Of a DNA stretch of 64,000 nucleotides, positions 36,703 to 45,188 are shown piece by piece. Source of the stretch: Candidatus Nitrospira nitrosa (GTDB taxonomy: Bacteria; Nitrospirota; Nitrospiria; Nitrospirales; Nitrospiraceae); NCBI RefSeq assembly GCF_001458735.1, contig NZ_CZQA01000008.1:248001-312000 (forward strand). Direction: 5' to 3'. The notes under the pieces are model-generated. The model worked only from the letters and a program-made list of their open reading frames with translations, did no database searches and had not been told where the DNA came from. The translations under genes were made by a program, and so were the position numbers. The first letter of the stretch is position 1. Each line of letters begins with the position of its first letter.

Positions 36703-37701
36703 CTACATCACGCCGTCAGCACGCAGCTTATACACCTCCACACACCGGTCACAGGCTCCGAATTCGACATCCCACCCAGGGTGATTCTCCCGAATGAAGT
36801 CCAGCACGTAGGACTCCAACTTAGTTCCCATATCTTCGACCCACGAATAGGTGGGGAACCGGCAGAGGGGACAGGGAAACCCCGGCATGAGCATGATTTT
36901 ATTCTGAGTTTCCGGTACCTCGCCGCCTTCTACATCCACGGCCCGGTCCATCACGCGAAGGATGTCGGCGGCCATTTCGATCAACTCTGAGTGGGAGAAG
37001 TAGGAGGTCTGCCAGAGCCCCTCGAACACCGACTTCAGTTGAGGAGGCGGAATCTTTCGGTACCAGGACCGAAACTCCTTGAATCGATCCTCCTTGCTCA
37101 ACATCGGTTCCTTGCCCGCCGCAACGAGCCGGCTATCCACGCTCAGACTCCAGAGCACACGATAGCGCTGAAGGATCAGGGTCTCTTCCCCAGGATTCAG
37201 TCCCACCTTGGTGTCGGGGTCGTAACCGAACGACGGATCAATCATATCGGAAATATGCATCAACTCATGCCGGCAGTACCGAGTAAGCGCCGGATCATAG
37301 AATCGACGGGGAATCAGCTTGATTCCGACGCCTTTCATCCCCTTTTCTTCAAACTCTTTCGCCAGGTCTCGTTCGACTGAACCCCATTTTCTGAGAATAT
37401 CGACACCTTCCTGGTCTTCTTTCAAGACCCCTTTGACCAAGACGATGCCGACCTTCTCTCTCAGCAGTGGGTGCTCATTGAAGGAATCACGAACGATATC
37501 CGAAAACCCCCAGATACCGAAGAGGTACTGGTACAGCTTCTTGAACTCTGCCTCCCGATCTTCGAGGATGAACTTCTCATAGATCGGATCAGCATACTCG
37601 TGGAATTCCTTGTAGTAAGTCGGATCCCCTTCTCGTTCCGTCTTTTCCACAAACGAATCAATCACTTCCTGAAGCAACGCTGGTTGGAATCTAATTTCCA
37701 T
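36703..37701 (-). CDS. HELMH-motif protein with two CxxC pairs, unknown
   Basis: About 332 residues from the chosen start MEIRFQPALLQE; a longer frame with GTG at 37935 overlaps the divergent gene and looks spurious. Near residue 190 is CRHELMHISDMID, an HExxH-type arrangement with a following acidic residue, as in zinc metallopeptidases. Near the C-terminus are CPLC and CDRC, probably a metal-binding knuckle. No signal peptide. Metal-dependent peptidase or cofactor-handling function is a guess; family unknown. Confidence 0.75.
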   Translation of the reverse strand: MEIRFQPALLQEVIDSFVEKTEREGDPTYYKEFHEYADPIYEKFILEDREAEFKKLYQYLFGIWGFSDIVRDSFNEHPLLREKVGIVLVKGVLKEDQEGVDILRKWGSVERDLAKEFEEKGMKGVGIKLIPRRFYDPALTRYCRHELMHISDMIDPSFGYDPDTKVGLNPGEETLILQRYRVLWSLSVDSRLVAAGKEPMLSKEDRFKEFRSWYRKIPPPQLKSVFEGLWQTSYFSHSELIEMAADILRVMDRAVDVEGGEVPETQNKIMLMPGFPCPLCRFPTYSWVEDMGTKLESYVLDFIRENHPGWDVEFGACDRCVEVYKLRADGVM

Positions 37702-37969
37702 TGAAAGACTCTCAGTCACATGGAAAGAGGCTATTACCCTACTACCCGCCGAACCGTTCAGGTATAAAGCAACTTTCCGGTTTGAGATTTCGGTGACGTC
37801 CGCTGAACACCCTCGGCATCGATCTAGAGTCTGCTGTTCACACAAGACAAACCCGTCGAAGAGTTGACTTGATCGTGAGGCATCTCTTACGATCTGAATT
37901 ATCGAAGAAATTATACTGGCCGGGTTGGTCACCAATCAAGGACCAGACAGACAAGGAAACGCACGACCT

Positions 37970-39058
37970 ATGCCTGATCCAACGATGACTCCTCTTCTCG
38001 CACCCGGTTCTGTTGACATGCCATCAACCTCACCCATCGATTTCCTGGAATACTGGGGAACTGACTGTCGTGAGCTGAACACCTTCCGTGGGCATTCGCA
38101 TGGAGTGTGGGCGGTTGCCTTTTCCCCAGATGGAACCATGCTTGCGAGCGGGGGCGCCGAACGCCTCGTCCGTATGTGGGATATTGAAACCGGTCGGCTG
38201 CTCCGTTCCCTTCGCGGCCATACTCACGACATCCGCGCCATCGTCTTCACCCCAGATGGGCAAACCCTCGCGACGGCGAGCGAAGACCGCACCATCAGGC
38301 TCTGGAACGGTAAGACCGGCGAACCCGTGAAGCTCCTCTTTACTCGATACGACCATAGCGTGTGCAGTTTATCTCTCTCCCCGGATGGACTCATGCTCGC
38401 GCGTGGGAGCCACAACAAAGACATCAAAATTTGGGAAGTCACCACCGGCACCGAGCTCATGACCCTTCTGGGAAAAGACGAATACGATCACCATTGGTCG
38501 GTGTGTGTTGCGTTCTCACCCGACGGCATCCATCTCGCCAGCGGAACCGACATCGGGAAAATTAAAGTGTGGGAAGTACTCCCAAGCGGCGAGGAAAAGG
38601 TTCTCCACGATGGTCATTGGCGAAAAGACGAAGTGGATTCGACCGAGACCCGTGGCTATTTTGTTGAAGATGACGGCGGATTCCAGAAGCCGATGGACTA
38701 CTGGATCGGGGCCATGACCTTCACCCCGGATGCAAAACTCCTGATCACCGGTAGCCGAGACACCACCATCAAGCTCTTTGAGATGCCGACGGTGGTCGAG
38801 AAGAAAGCGTTGACCGGCCACAAGGGCTGGGTCCGTAGTCTCGCCGTCTCTCCGGACGGAAAAGTTTTGGTCAGCGCCAGCGACGACCAAACCATCAAGT
38901 TTTGGGATCTGTCCACCGGTCGAAACTTCCGAACCCTCAAAGGCCACAGTGGCCCAGTCCGCGGATTGGCCTTTTCTCCAGACGGCAAGCGCCTTGCCAG
39001 CGCTTCCTGGGATCGGACGGTGAAGTTGTGGGAAGGGGGAGAGAAAAAGGAAGAGTAG
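37970..39058 (+). CDS. WD40-repeat beta-propeller protein
   Basis: About 362 residues with seven WD40 repeats, each ending in forms like VRMWDIETG, IRLWNGKTG or IKFWDLSTG and containing AFSPDG. No signal peptide and no fused enzyme domain. The frame is open to a GTG at 37925, but the ATG at 37970 has AAGGA 12 bases upstream and avoids overlapping the divergent neighbour. The last 30 codons are duplicated at 39989-40090 on the far side of a HEPN-MNT toxin-antitoxin pair. Confidence 0.88.
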   Translation: MPDPTMTPLLAPGSVDMPSTSPIDFLEYWGTDCRELNTFRGHSHGVWAVAFSPDGTMLASGGAERLVRMWDIETGRLLRSLRGHTHDIRAIVFTPDGQTLATASEDRTIRLWNGKTGEPVKLLFTRYDHSVCSLSLSPDGLMLARGSHNKDIKIWEVTTGTELMTLLGKDEYDHHWSVCVAFSPDGIHLASGTDIGKIKVWEVLPSGEEKVLHDGHWRKDEVDSTETRGYFVEDDGGFQKPMDYWIGAMTFTPDAKLLITGSRDTTIKLFEMPTVVEKKALTGHKGWVRSLAVSPDGKVLVSASDDQTIKFWDLSTGRNFRTLKGHSGPVRGLAFSPDGKRLASASWDRTVKLWEGGEKKEE

Positions 39059-39110
39059 TCAGAGGCGACTGGCCACACCGGCAGTAGACGATCCGTTGAG
39101 CCCTGTAAAG

Positions 39111-39521
39111 TCAGATGATACAAGAGGAAGGTAGGATTCGACGTATTGCCTGACGAATCGCTCTGGCAACCTCAACAGCCCGAAGTGCCTCTGCTTGTTC
39201 AACCGGCTCCCACACTCCAGGATAGCGCCCTTCTATCGAATAGGGATTCAGCTCTTCGAGCGAGTGCACGTTGAAGTCTTTCAGCAGTCCATCCGGCAAC
39301 AGCGCATAAAGTTCAGTCAGATCATGAATCTTCGGTGGGTCGATGTGCCGGGAAACCAGGAGCGCTTTGAGGTATTTCTCCGCGCATTGTTGTGCATGAA
39401 AACCAACGGTATCCCACGGGATCTCCCTCGCCGCGAGATTATTTTCGATATTGAGCAAGTCATGTTCGGCCTTGATAACCCAGGCCCGGACAAGATCCTC
39501 ATCCTTAAGCCGCACGGTCAT
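39111..39521 (-). CDS. HEPN-domain protein (toxin of HEPN-MNT pair)
   Basis: 136 residues, helical, with LVRAWVIKAEHDLLNIEN, FHAQQCAEKYLKALLVSR and HDLTELYALL, typical of HEPN proteins coded next to minimal nucleotidyltransferases. HEPN toxins are RNases whose activity depends on an R-x4-6-H motif; in this protein the candidate is RHIDPPKIH, with a spacing slightly outside the usual one, so activity is uncertain. It overlaps the MNT gene by 17 bases. Confidence 0.87.
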   Translation of the reverse strand: MTVRLKDEDLVRAWVIKAEHDLLNIENNLAAREIPWDTVGFHAQQCAEKYLKALLVSRHIDPPKIHDLTELYALLPDGLLKDFNVHSLEELNPYSIEGRYPGVWEPVEQAEALRAVEVARAIRQAIRRILPSSCII

Positions 39522-39849
39522 GCAGGATCTTTCCCTCTTGCCACGCGGTCCTTATCACAGTCCCTGGCGCATCGCGGTAAGCTTCAAATTCTTCAGGAGT
39601 CACGACAATGACATCTTTCGGAACGCCCATACCGGCCAGCAACCCATGGATCTCAACCGCTCGCCTTCGCTTAGAACCGTGTGGCTGCATTACGACAAGC
39701 AAATCGACATCGCTATGCGGACCAGCCGTTCCACGGGCATGTGATCCAAAGAGAATGATGCGCTCGGGATGGAATCGCTCGACAATACGTCGGACCATCT
39801 CGGCGATGGTAACTTGAACTGCGCTTATGTCCCTTGCTGGTTGCATCAT
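39505..39849 (-). CDS. MNT nucleotidyltransferase (antitoxin of HEPN-MNT pair)
   Basis: About 114 residues starting MMQPARDISAVQ. The nucleotidyltransferase core is GSHARGTAGPHSDVDLLVV, the GSx10DxD motif, near residue 42. MNT antitoxins inactivate the HEPN partner by adding nucleotides to a Tyr. The frame stays open further upstream across the antisense of the duplicated WD40 tail; that part cannot be original protein, so I placed the start at the double Met. Confidence 0.87.
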   Translation of the reverse strand: MMQPARDISAVQVTIAEMVRRIVERFHPERIILFGSHARGTAGPHSDVDLLVVMQPHGSKRRRAVEIHGLLAGMGVPKDVIVVTPEEFEAYRDAPGTVIRTAWQEGKILHDRAA

Positions 39850-39988
39850 CTTGTTTGCGAACTCCCCATCCTGAGAATACGCTTTTAGGCGGCAGAAATC
39901 ATCCGCGAGGAGACTTTTCGCCTCAGCCTCTGGCGAGTCCGCGGGCCAGAATTTCACGAACCGCGGTGAAAGGTCTATCGGGGGTGTC

Positions 39989-40090
39989 CGAGGTGGTCTG
40001 GCCTTTTCCCCAGACGGCAAACGCCTTGCCAGCGCTTCCTGGGATCGGACGGTGAAGTTGTGGGAAGGGGGAGCAAAGCAAAGCGAGTAA
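39989..40090 (+). pseudogene. Duplicated 3' end of the WD40 gene
   Basis: About 100 bases repeating the end of the WD40 gene (38959-39058), over 90% alike by eye across the central 85 bases. In the WD40 frame it reads [20 protein letters not shown], then [10 protein letters not shown] and TAA, against LWEGGEKKEE and TAG in the gene. Weaker similarity runs about 40 bases further upstream with small length changes. The HEPN-MNT pair lies between the two copies, in the opposite orientation. Confidence 0.9.
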
Positions 40091-40108
40091 CTTAGCCACC
40101 TGATCATC

Positions 40109-40831
40109 TCACTTCGGCGCGATTTCGTAGACCAGCGTCACTGTGGCTTCAATCTTCAGTTCCCCTGACGAAATCGGCACATCACCGGCGCTAGCCTCCA
40201 TGGCCATGCGTGCCATAGGCATAGGAGGTCGAATCGCCTGGCCTCCTTCTGTGACCGAAAGAACCCGCACAAGCTTTACATGAAGTGTTTCGCTCAGCAC
40301 CGATGCTTTCTCACGGGCCTTGGCCGCAGCCTGTTTCAATGCGCTGAGCCGTACTGATTGTTCCTCGCGTAAGCTCCATTGCAACCCCTGAAAACTGTTC
40401 GCCCCGGCCTTTAGGATTTCTTCGATGACGATGCCAACTTTATCAAGGCTACGGATTTCGACGGTCACCATGTTGCTCACCACATAACCGATAATTTCCG
40501 GTGTAGCAGGCGATGCCTCAGTCGGACGGTTCGGCAGCGGTCGATATTGCGGAGAGACTGTGAATGACGAGGTTTGGATTCGCTCTTTGTCGATCTGTAA
40601 ATCCCTCAAGCGCTCCATGACTTTGCTCATGGTCGCACTGTTCCGCTTTTGCGCTTCGGCGAGTGATTTACCAGCGGTTTCCAAGCCGAACGTCACGAAG
40701 GCCGTATCCGGCGCATGCGGGACAGTCCCCGTTTCGCTCACGGTGAGAGTTGATGTCGCGAGCATTGCCTCATCATGAGCAAACGTCACAACCGGAACCA
40801 CCAACAGAATCAACAGCCAAAGACTCCGCAT
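40109..40831 (-). CDS. SIMPL-domain (DUF541) periplasmic protein
   Basis: 240 residues with a signal peptide (LLVVPVVTFAH) and one SIMPL domain: TLTVSETGTVPHAPDTAFVT, then IQTSSFTVSPQY and a C-terminal strand region with ELKIEATVTLVYEI. Family members fold like BP26 and form oligomeric channels or stress-related complexes. GGAGG precedes the ATG. The gene ends next to the duplicated WD40 tail, without a visible terminator. Confidence 0.88.
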   Translation of the reverse strand: MRSLWLLILLVVPVVTFAHDEAMLATSTLTVSETGTVPHAPDTAFVTFGLETAGKSLAEAQKRNSATMSKVMERLRDLQIDKERIQTSSFTVSPQYRPLPNRPTEASPATPEIIGYVVSNMVTVEIRSLDKVGIVIEEILKAGANSFQGLQWSLREEQSVRLSALKQAAAKAREKASVLSETLHVKLVRVLSVTEGGQAIRPPMPMARMAMEASAGDVPISSGELKIEATVTLVYEIAPK

Positions 40832-41003
40832 GGCCCGCCTCCTTTATTCTCAATGGCCACCTACCCTTCCCACAGCTCTACACCGGAAAACTCAGCATAG
40901 TCCCGCGACAACCATGACGCAAGAACTGCCCCATCATCGCCACTTGACCTCACTGTATACATGGGGCATCTTCTCCATGGGAAATACAACAAGAGGCTCT
41001 CTC

Positions 41004-41579
41004 ATGGCCATGACTTCAACCATGCTCCCGATTGGAACCACAGCACCACCGTTCGATTTACAGGACGTCGTGACTGGACAACGCTACTCGCTCGACTCGT
41101 TTGCGACAAGAACAGGGCTACTCGTCATGTTTATCTGCCAGCACTGTCCCTATGTGGTACATGTGGAGCAGGAACTTGCCCGACTCGGACATGATTATCA
41201 GGAGACAAATTTAGGGATCATCGCGATCAGCAGTAATGATTCCAAGAACTATCCCGATGATGCCCCGCCGAAATTGAAAGAAATGGCCATACGTCTAGGT
41301 TTCACGTTTCCGTTCTGTCACGACGAGACTCAGGAAGTCGCGAAGGCCTATCGTGCGGCCTGCACCCCAGAGTTCTATCTTTTTGATCGTGATCGCCGCC
41401 TGGCCTACCATGGACAACTCGATGACAGCCGCCCCGGCAACAACAAGCCGGTCACGGGTCGTGACCTCCGCGCAGCCATCCAAGCCATGCTGACCGGCAA
41501 GCCCGTCGATAGTAATCAGAAACCCAGCATCGGTTGCAGCATCAAGTGGAAGCCGGGCCATGCTCCGCCTTATGCGTGA
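41004..41579 (+). CDS. Thioredoxin-family protein, AhpC/TSA-redoxin-like
   Basis: About 191 residues from the ATG at 41004, which has AAGAGG seven bases upstream. A thioredoxin fold with LLVMFICQHCPYVVHVEQE; the active-site pair is CQHC (CxxC). It then has NSND-like ISSNDSKNYPDD and a cis-Pro-type CTPEFYLFD, features of a widespread AhpC/redoxin subgroup. No signal peptide, so cytoplasmic. Divergent from the SIMPL gene, with which it shares the promoter region. Last ordinary gene before the accessory island. Confidence 0.85.
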   Translation: MAMTSTMLPIGTTAPPFDLQDVVTGQRYSLDSFATRTGLLVMFICQHCPYVVHVEQELARLGHDYQETNLGIIAISSNDSKNYPDDAPPKLKEMAIRLGFTFPFCHDETQEVAKAYRAACTPEFYLFDRDRRLAYHGQLDDSRPGNNKPVTGRDLRAAIQAMLTGKPVDSNQKPSIGCSIKWKPGHAPPYA

Positions 41580-41972
41580 GAGGCCATTGAAGAAAACCCC
41601 TCCCAGTCGTACTCAACTCCTGAAAATCAACTCAACTCTTGACCCAAACCTTGTCAGAAAACGTCTATCCAGCTGATATCAATACCGTCCGCTAACACGA
41701 CCCGCGCATGAGCTGCTAAGGAATCTAAGAATTCCAGACAGTTACCAAAATCCCGCCTTGTAGATTAGGAATGGCACGAGCATTTTCATTCCACATCTTC
41801 TGTGGATAGCCCTGTGTACAAAGTGCAGAATTCCATAAAAGACGGTGCAAATGGCGCATGTATTTACCAAAGTGCCTATTTTTTAGGCATCCGCCTCACT
41901 GTAATATCACCACAACTAATAGTGGCAACAGCCTGAGTTCATTGCGTTATTGCATATTCCTAGAAATAAAGC

Positions 41973-42001
41973 TTGACACAATCTAGACACACCGCCCTAA
42001 T
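41973..42001 (+). promoter_or_regulatory. Sigma70-type promoter candidate reading into the island
   Basis: TTGACA (41973-41978), a 17-base spacer and CCTAAT (41996-42001), four of six matches to the -10 consensus. It points to the gene array and lies about 590 bases before the first cassette gene. In an integron this is where a cassette promoter would be expected, but no integrase gene is present. Confidence 0.4.
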
Positions 42002-42412
42002 CCTGGCGCTCGCGTCATCTATCCAATGGTTATCCACAGGTTCAACACATTTCTGGGGATGACGGCTCCTGGCAACAGGAGCGAGGTTTCGTTTCTGTCA
42101 AGAGGCGAGGAGAAGAAAAGGCGGTTTCATCGAGCAAAAAAACAGATCTAGGGACCAAGTTCTCAAACCAGAGCCGAATGGACGACGCGATCCTCGATTT
42201 GGAATCGGCAGATACGATCCACTGTACCCATCCATACCGCGACTACCCCAACTCGCTAATTTTCTTGGTCCTACTCTTTTTGCAACCACCTGAACAGCAC
42301 ATCGACAATTGGAAAGTCTGTCCAACGCAGTGGCCGGCTGAAAACGCTAACAAGTCTGTATACAGACGCTGCCGAAACCGACCGGCATGTTCCGACCAAC
42401 GCAGTCGGTTTA

Positions 42413-42577
42413 CGCCGATCAGCATAAGAACCCGTTATAACTGGTCGATGGGCTCTAACTAATTGCGTCATCGTCGATGCTGGGATATTGTTTGGGATCA
42501 CTTAAAGGTGCATTTCGCGGATAGAAAATGGCTGATCCGGTTCTCATTATGGATCCGCCTAACAATGTTAGAGGACT
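42413..42577 (+). repeat. attC-like intergenic block 1
   Basis: Begins GCCGATCAGCATAAGAACCC, shared with the blocks at 47260 and 49160. From 42453 to 42577 it starts with CTCTAAC and ends with its exact complement GTTAGAG; inside these lie GCGTCATC and GATCCGC, which can pair as the second boxes of an attC site. The ATG of the Mrr gene follows 15 bases after the end. Confidence 0.6.
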
Positions 42578-42592
42578 CAGCAGGAGATCACT

Positions 42593-43504
42593 ATGGCGAT
42601 ACCTGACTACCAGACGGTCATGCTCCCACTTCTTCGTTTCCTGGAAGACGAGAAGGAGCACAACATCGGCGAGGTAGTGGAGTCGCTCGTGGAGAATTTC
42701 AACCTCTCGGCGGAGGAGAGTCAGCAACTGCTCGGTAGCGGCCAGCAGACTGTCCTTCGGAACCGCGCCGGTTGGGCGCGTACCTATCTGAAAAAAGCTG
42801 GCCTGATTGCCTCGACTCGTCGCGGGTTCTTCCGCATCACCGAGAGCGGTAAGAAGGTTCTTGCCTCGAAGCCTGAGCGAATCGACGTCAAATACTTGGA
42901 GCGGTTTCCGGAGTTCGTGGCCTTCCGCGAACTGCGTCACGAGCGACCGGATGAACCTGCGACGACGGCCAGCACTTCTGGTGATGCCACGCCAGAGGAA
43001 GCACTTGACTCAGCCTACCAGCGCCTCCGACTCAACCTCGAATCCGAGCTTCTGGATCAAGTGAAGGCGGCTTCTCCTGCATTTTTTGAGCGCCTAGTTG
43101 TCGAACTGCTTGTTCGAATGGGTTACGGAGGCACTCTTCGAGATGCCGGACAGGCGGTGGGCAAGAGCGGCGACGGAGGAATCGACGGCATCATCAAGGA
43201 GGATCGTCTGGGCCTCGACTTGATCTACATCCAAGCGAAACGCTGGGATGGCACTGTAGGCCGTCCCGAGATTCAGAAGTTTGCCGGGGCGCTACAAGGA
43301 CACCGAGCACGTAAGGGCGTATTCATAACGACCTCGTCGTTTTCCGGAGATGCCATGGAGTTTACCTCGCGTATCGAAAGCAAGATCGTGCTCATAGATG
43401 GAGCGGCACTCTCTAAGCACATGATTGATCACAATGTTGGGGTATCCACTTCTCGCTCGTACGAAGTCAAGAAGATTGATTCCGATTACTTCAGTGAGGA
43501 ATGA
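42593..43504 (+). CDS. Mrr-type restriction endonuclease
   Basis: 303 residues: an N-terminal winged-helix Mrr_N domain (about 1-95) and a C-terminal PD-(D/E)xK nuclease domain (about 160-290) with FFERLVVELLVRMGYGG, GDGGIDGI (Asp198) and IYIQAKRW (Gln214, Lys216). These are the catalytic residues of the Mrr family, which cuts modified foreign DNA. No methyltransferase is adjacent, as expected for this type IV system. Good ribosome-binding site CAGGAGA. First gene of the array. Confidence 0.93.
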   Translation: MAIPDYQTVMLPLLRFLEDEKEHNIGEVVESLVENFNLSAEESQQLLGSGQQTVLRNRAGWARTYLKKAGLIASTRRGFFRITESGKKVLASKPERIDVKYLERFPEFVAFRELRHERPDEPATTASTSGDATPEEALDSAYQRLRLNLESELLDQVKAASPAFFERLVVELLVRMGYGGTLRDAGQAVGKSGDGGIDGIIKEDRLGLDLIYIQAKRWDGTVGRPEIQKFAGALQGHRARKGVFITTSSFSGDAMEFTSRIESKIVLIDGAALSKHMIDHNVGVSTSRSYEVKKIDSDYFSEE

Positions 43505-43513
43505 GCCAGGGCC

Positions 43514-43572
43514 TTCCTAACAGCAGTAGAAAGCGGAAGGCGCTGCGCGCCGCTGCTGAGGCGGTGATAGGT
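43514..43572 (+). repeat. attC-like site with GC-rich hairpin
   Basis: Directly after the Mrr stop. It starts TTCCTAAC (R-box-like) and contains the hairpin GGCGC TGC GCGCC (43539-43551), flanked by AGCGG and CCGCT, an arrangement typical of integron attC sites. The right box is degenerate (GTGATAGG for GTTAGGC). The next gene starts 5 bases later. Confidence 0.6.
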
Positions 43573-43576
43573 GCTC

Positions 43577-44002
43577 ATGAACGATCTTCGCCAAAGACTC
43601 GTGGAAGCCGCTCTAGCATGGGAGCGGGCTTTTGGCATCGCGCCTTCCATCACATCTGCACTTTCAGAAGTTGACGCCGCCCTGTTGATCGGTTGCTCTG
43701 CCGAAGAGTATTCCACGTCAATGTGCGGAGCAACGGCAGTTCAGAAAGGCCACGACTTCATATTCAATAGCTCACGGTATCAAGTCAAAGCAAACCGTCC
43801 GAGCGGGAAGCCCGGCAGCTTTGTTACGTTGGTGCCAAAAGCGAAAAACTATGAATGGGACTTTCTCATTTGGATCCTCTACGACCAGCAATACCAGATC
43901 CAGGAGGCGTGGCTTTGGGAAGTGAGTGCGTACAAAGCAGCGTTTGATTCCATCAAACGACTTGCGCCTTCGCAATACCGAAAAGGCAAGCGCCTTGCCT
44001 GA
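43577..44002 (+). CDS. Nuclease-like protein with YQVKANRPSG motif
   Basis: 141 residues. A central GHDFIFNSSRYQVKANRPSG resembles the D...(Q)xK core of PD-(D/E)xK nucleases, and PKAKNYEWDFLIWILYD follows. I remember this as a recurring stand-alone small protein family next to mobile genes; the biochemical function is unknown. The ATG at 43577 has AGGTG upstream; a GTG six bases earlier is possible. Defence or DNA-repair nuclease is a reasonable guess. Confidence 0.75.
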   Translation: MNDLRQRLVEAALAWERAFGIAPSITSALSEVDAALLIGCSAEEYSTSMCGATAVQKGHDFIFNSSRYQVKANRPSGKPGSFVTLVPKAKNYEWDFLIWILYDQQYQIQEAWLWEVSAYKAAFDSIKRLAPSQYRKGKRLA

Positions 44003-44011
44003 TCACGCATC

Positions 44012-44135
44012 TAACCCGGCGGTAGAGAGGGCTGAGAACCGCTTTATGGGGGTACGATCTCGGCGCCAACTTCAGCTCGTAGCCATTCTGCGACTCACGG
44101 CATCAGACCCAAAGCCGAAGTACAGGGCTTCAGTT
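44012..44135 (+). repeat. Cassette 3' block, copy 1
   Basis: Starts with ATCTAACCCGGCGG (attC-like left box) ten bases after the stop codon, then GGGCTGAGAACCGCTTTATG, a phrase shared by four other blocks (46611, 47117, 49030, 50325). An inner hairpin can form between ACTTCAGCT and AGCCGAAGT. No right-hand attC core follows here; the next gene is inverted. Confidence 0.6.
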
Positions 44136-44269
44136 GCCCTGATCTGATCGAATATTCCGTTATCCCGGCTTCTCCCCCATCCGCTGCCGCTGCCGGTCTC
44201 GATGTCTTCAGTGACATCCGGAAGTGTTTGGGGCGTTCATGGGTGGGGGTTCGAGCCTGAGTGTACTGG

Positions 44270-45034
44270 TTACGACATGCCTTGTTCGACCAACCCATTC
44301 TCGATCGTGACGCCCATTCGTTCTATCAGCCGAGTGAGTAATGTGAAATGGGCGCGCGAGTCAGTCGCAACGGCCAGCTGTCCAGCCGTCGCCAGTTGTA
44401 TGGTGTACACCTGTGAGGCGGAGGTTTTCAGGAGGGCCAGGCCGTAGTCGAAGAGATCCGCTTCTCTGCCGATGAGCCGTCGCCGGCTGAGTTGACGAAT
44501 ACCGGCCACCGTAAAGGGAGTCGTCTCGAACGACACATCCTTCAGACGAACCATCAAAGGCTGCTCGGCATGGCCATCGTTGTGACGCCCAGTGATGTCT
44601 GTGCCGTCGAACAGACCGCGTTGGAATCGGCGATTCTCCACCAGCGCGCGATGAAAGAGCCCACGCCACGTTGAATCGGTGAGATCACGATCCACAGCGA
44701 TGCAGGTGTCCGGCGTGAGCGGTCCGCTGACGTTGTACCCCTGCACCAGTCGCTGGCTGGCCAGGAGGTCGGGGAAGGCATCGCCCATCCGTTCGGGAAA
44801 GGCCGTGGTCCCGCAGAACGGACTGACTTGGATGGCCATATAGTCCCGGAAATGCACCTGCGGATACCGCTCCAGCAGCCACTGCAAGGTGCGCTCGTGG
44901 CACAGATGGAACGGATAAAATAGGACGCCGGATTGTGTCATGCCAGTGATGCAGCATAGCTGCTCTGCAACAGTATCCGCAAGCTGTCGTCCCAAACGGA
45001 AGCGGTGATAGTGCGCCACAGCGATTCTAACCAT
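44270..45034 (-). CDS. Hypothetical protein, inverted within the array
   Basis: About 254 residues, soluble, rich in His and Arg at the N-terminus (VRIAVAHYHRFRLGRQLADT) with CITGMTQSGVLFYPFHLCHE. Family not recognised and no motif found. It is the only gene of the island on the minus strand. No ribosome-binding site is seen at the chosen ATG. Its upstream region faces the ParDE promoter region. Confidence 0.55.
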   Translation of the reverse strand: MVRIAVAHYHRFRLGRQLADTVAEQLCCITGMTQSGVLFYPFHLCHERTLQWLLERYPQVHFRDYMAIQVSPFCGTTAFPERMGDAFPDLLASQRLVQGYNVSGPLTPDTCIAVDRDLTDSTWRGLFHRALVENRRFQRGLFDGTDITGRHNDGHAEQPLMVRLKDVSFETTPFTVAGIRQLSRRRLIGREADLFDYGLALLKTSASQVYTIQLATAGQLAVATDSRAHFTLLTRLIERMGVTIENGLVEQGMS

Positions 45035-45188
45035 CAATAGAAGGCAGCGAGATGGGGGTCAGAAAACTATTTCGTTGCTCGTGAAGTATGAGGGGAAAGA
45101 CCATGTTGACAGAATGCGGTGGGATTTCTCATGTACTCAAAAAAGTGCTAAACTGCATCAATAGTATGAAGAGGTCGGAGGTCTCACC

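Larger units (their letters stand above)
41580..42592. other. Gene-free left edge of the accessory island
   Basis: About one kilobase without a gene, AT-richer than its surroundings between 41640 and 42000. It holds the segment AACTCTTGACCCAA (41634) repeated at 51326 on the far side of the island, a good promoter-like pair at 41973, a DnaA-box-like TTATCCACA (42030), TGTGGATAG (41811), and a hairpin GCTCCTG/CAGGAGC (42065-42082). The right end is the first attC-like block. Confidence 0.5.

Noticed and set aside
37702-37935. Longer start for the HELMH protein at 37935
   Set aside because: The extra 78 residues are of different character, and the start overlaps the divergent WD40 frame.
39850-40107. 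N-terminal extension of the MNT protein to a start at 40107
   Set aside because: That stretch is the antisense of the duplicated WD40 tail plus linker and does not resemble MNT proteins.
41811-42038. Chromosomal replication origin
   Set aside because: Only two DnaA-like boxes and no dnaA, dnaN or other origin-linked genes nearby.
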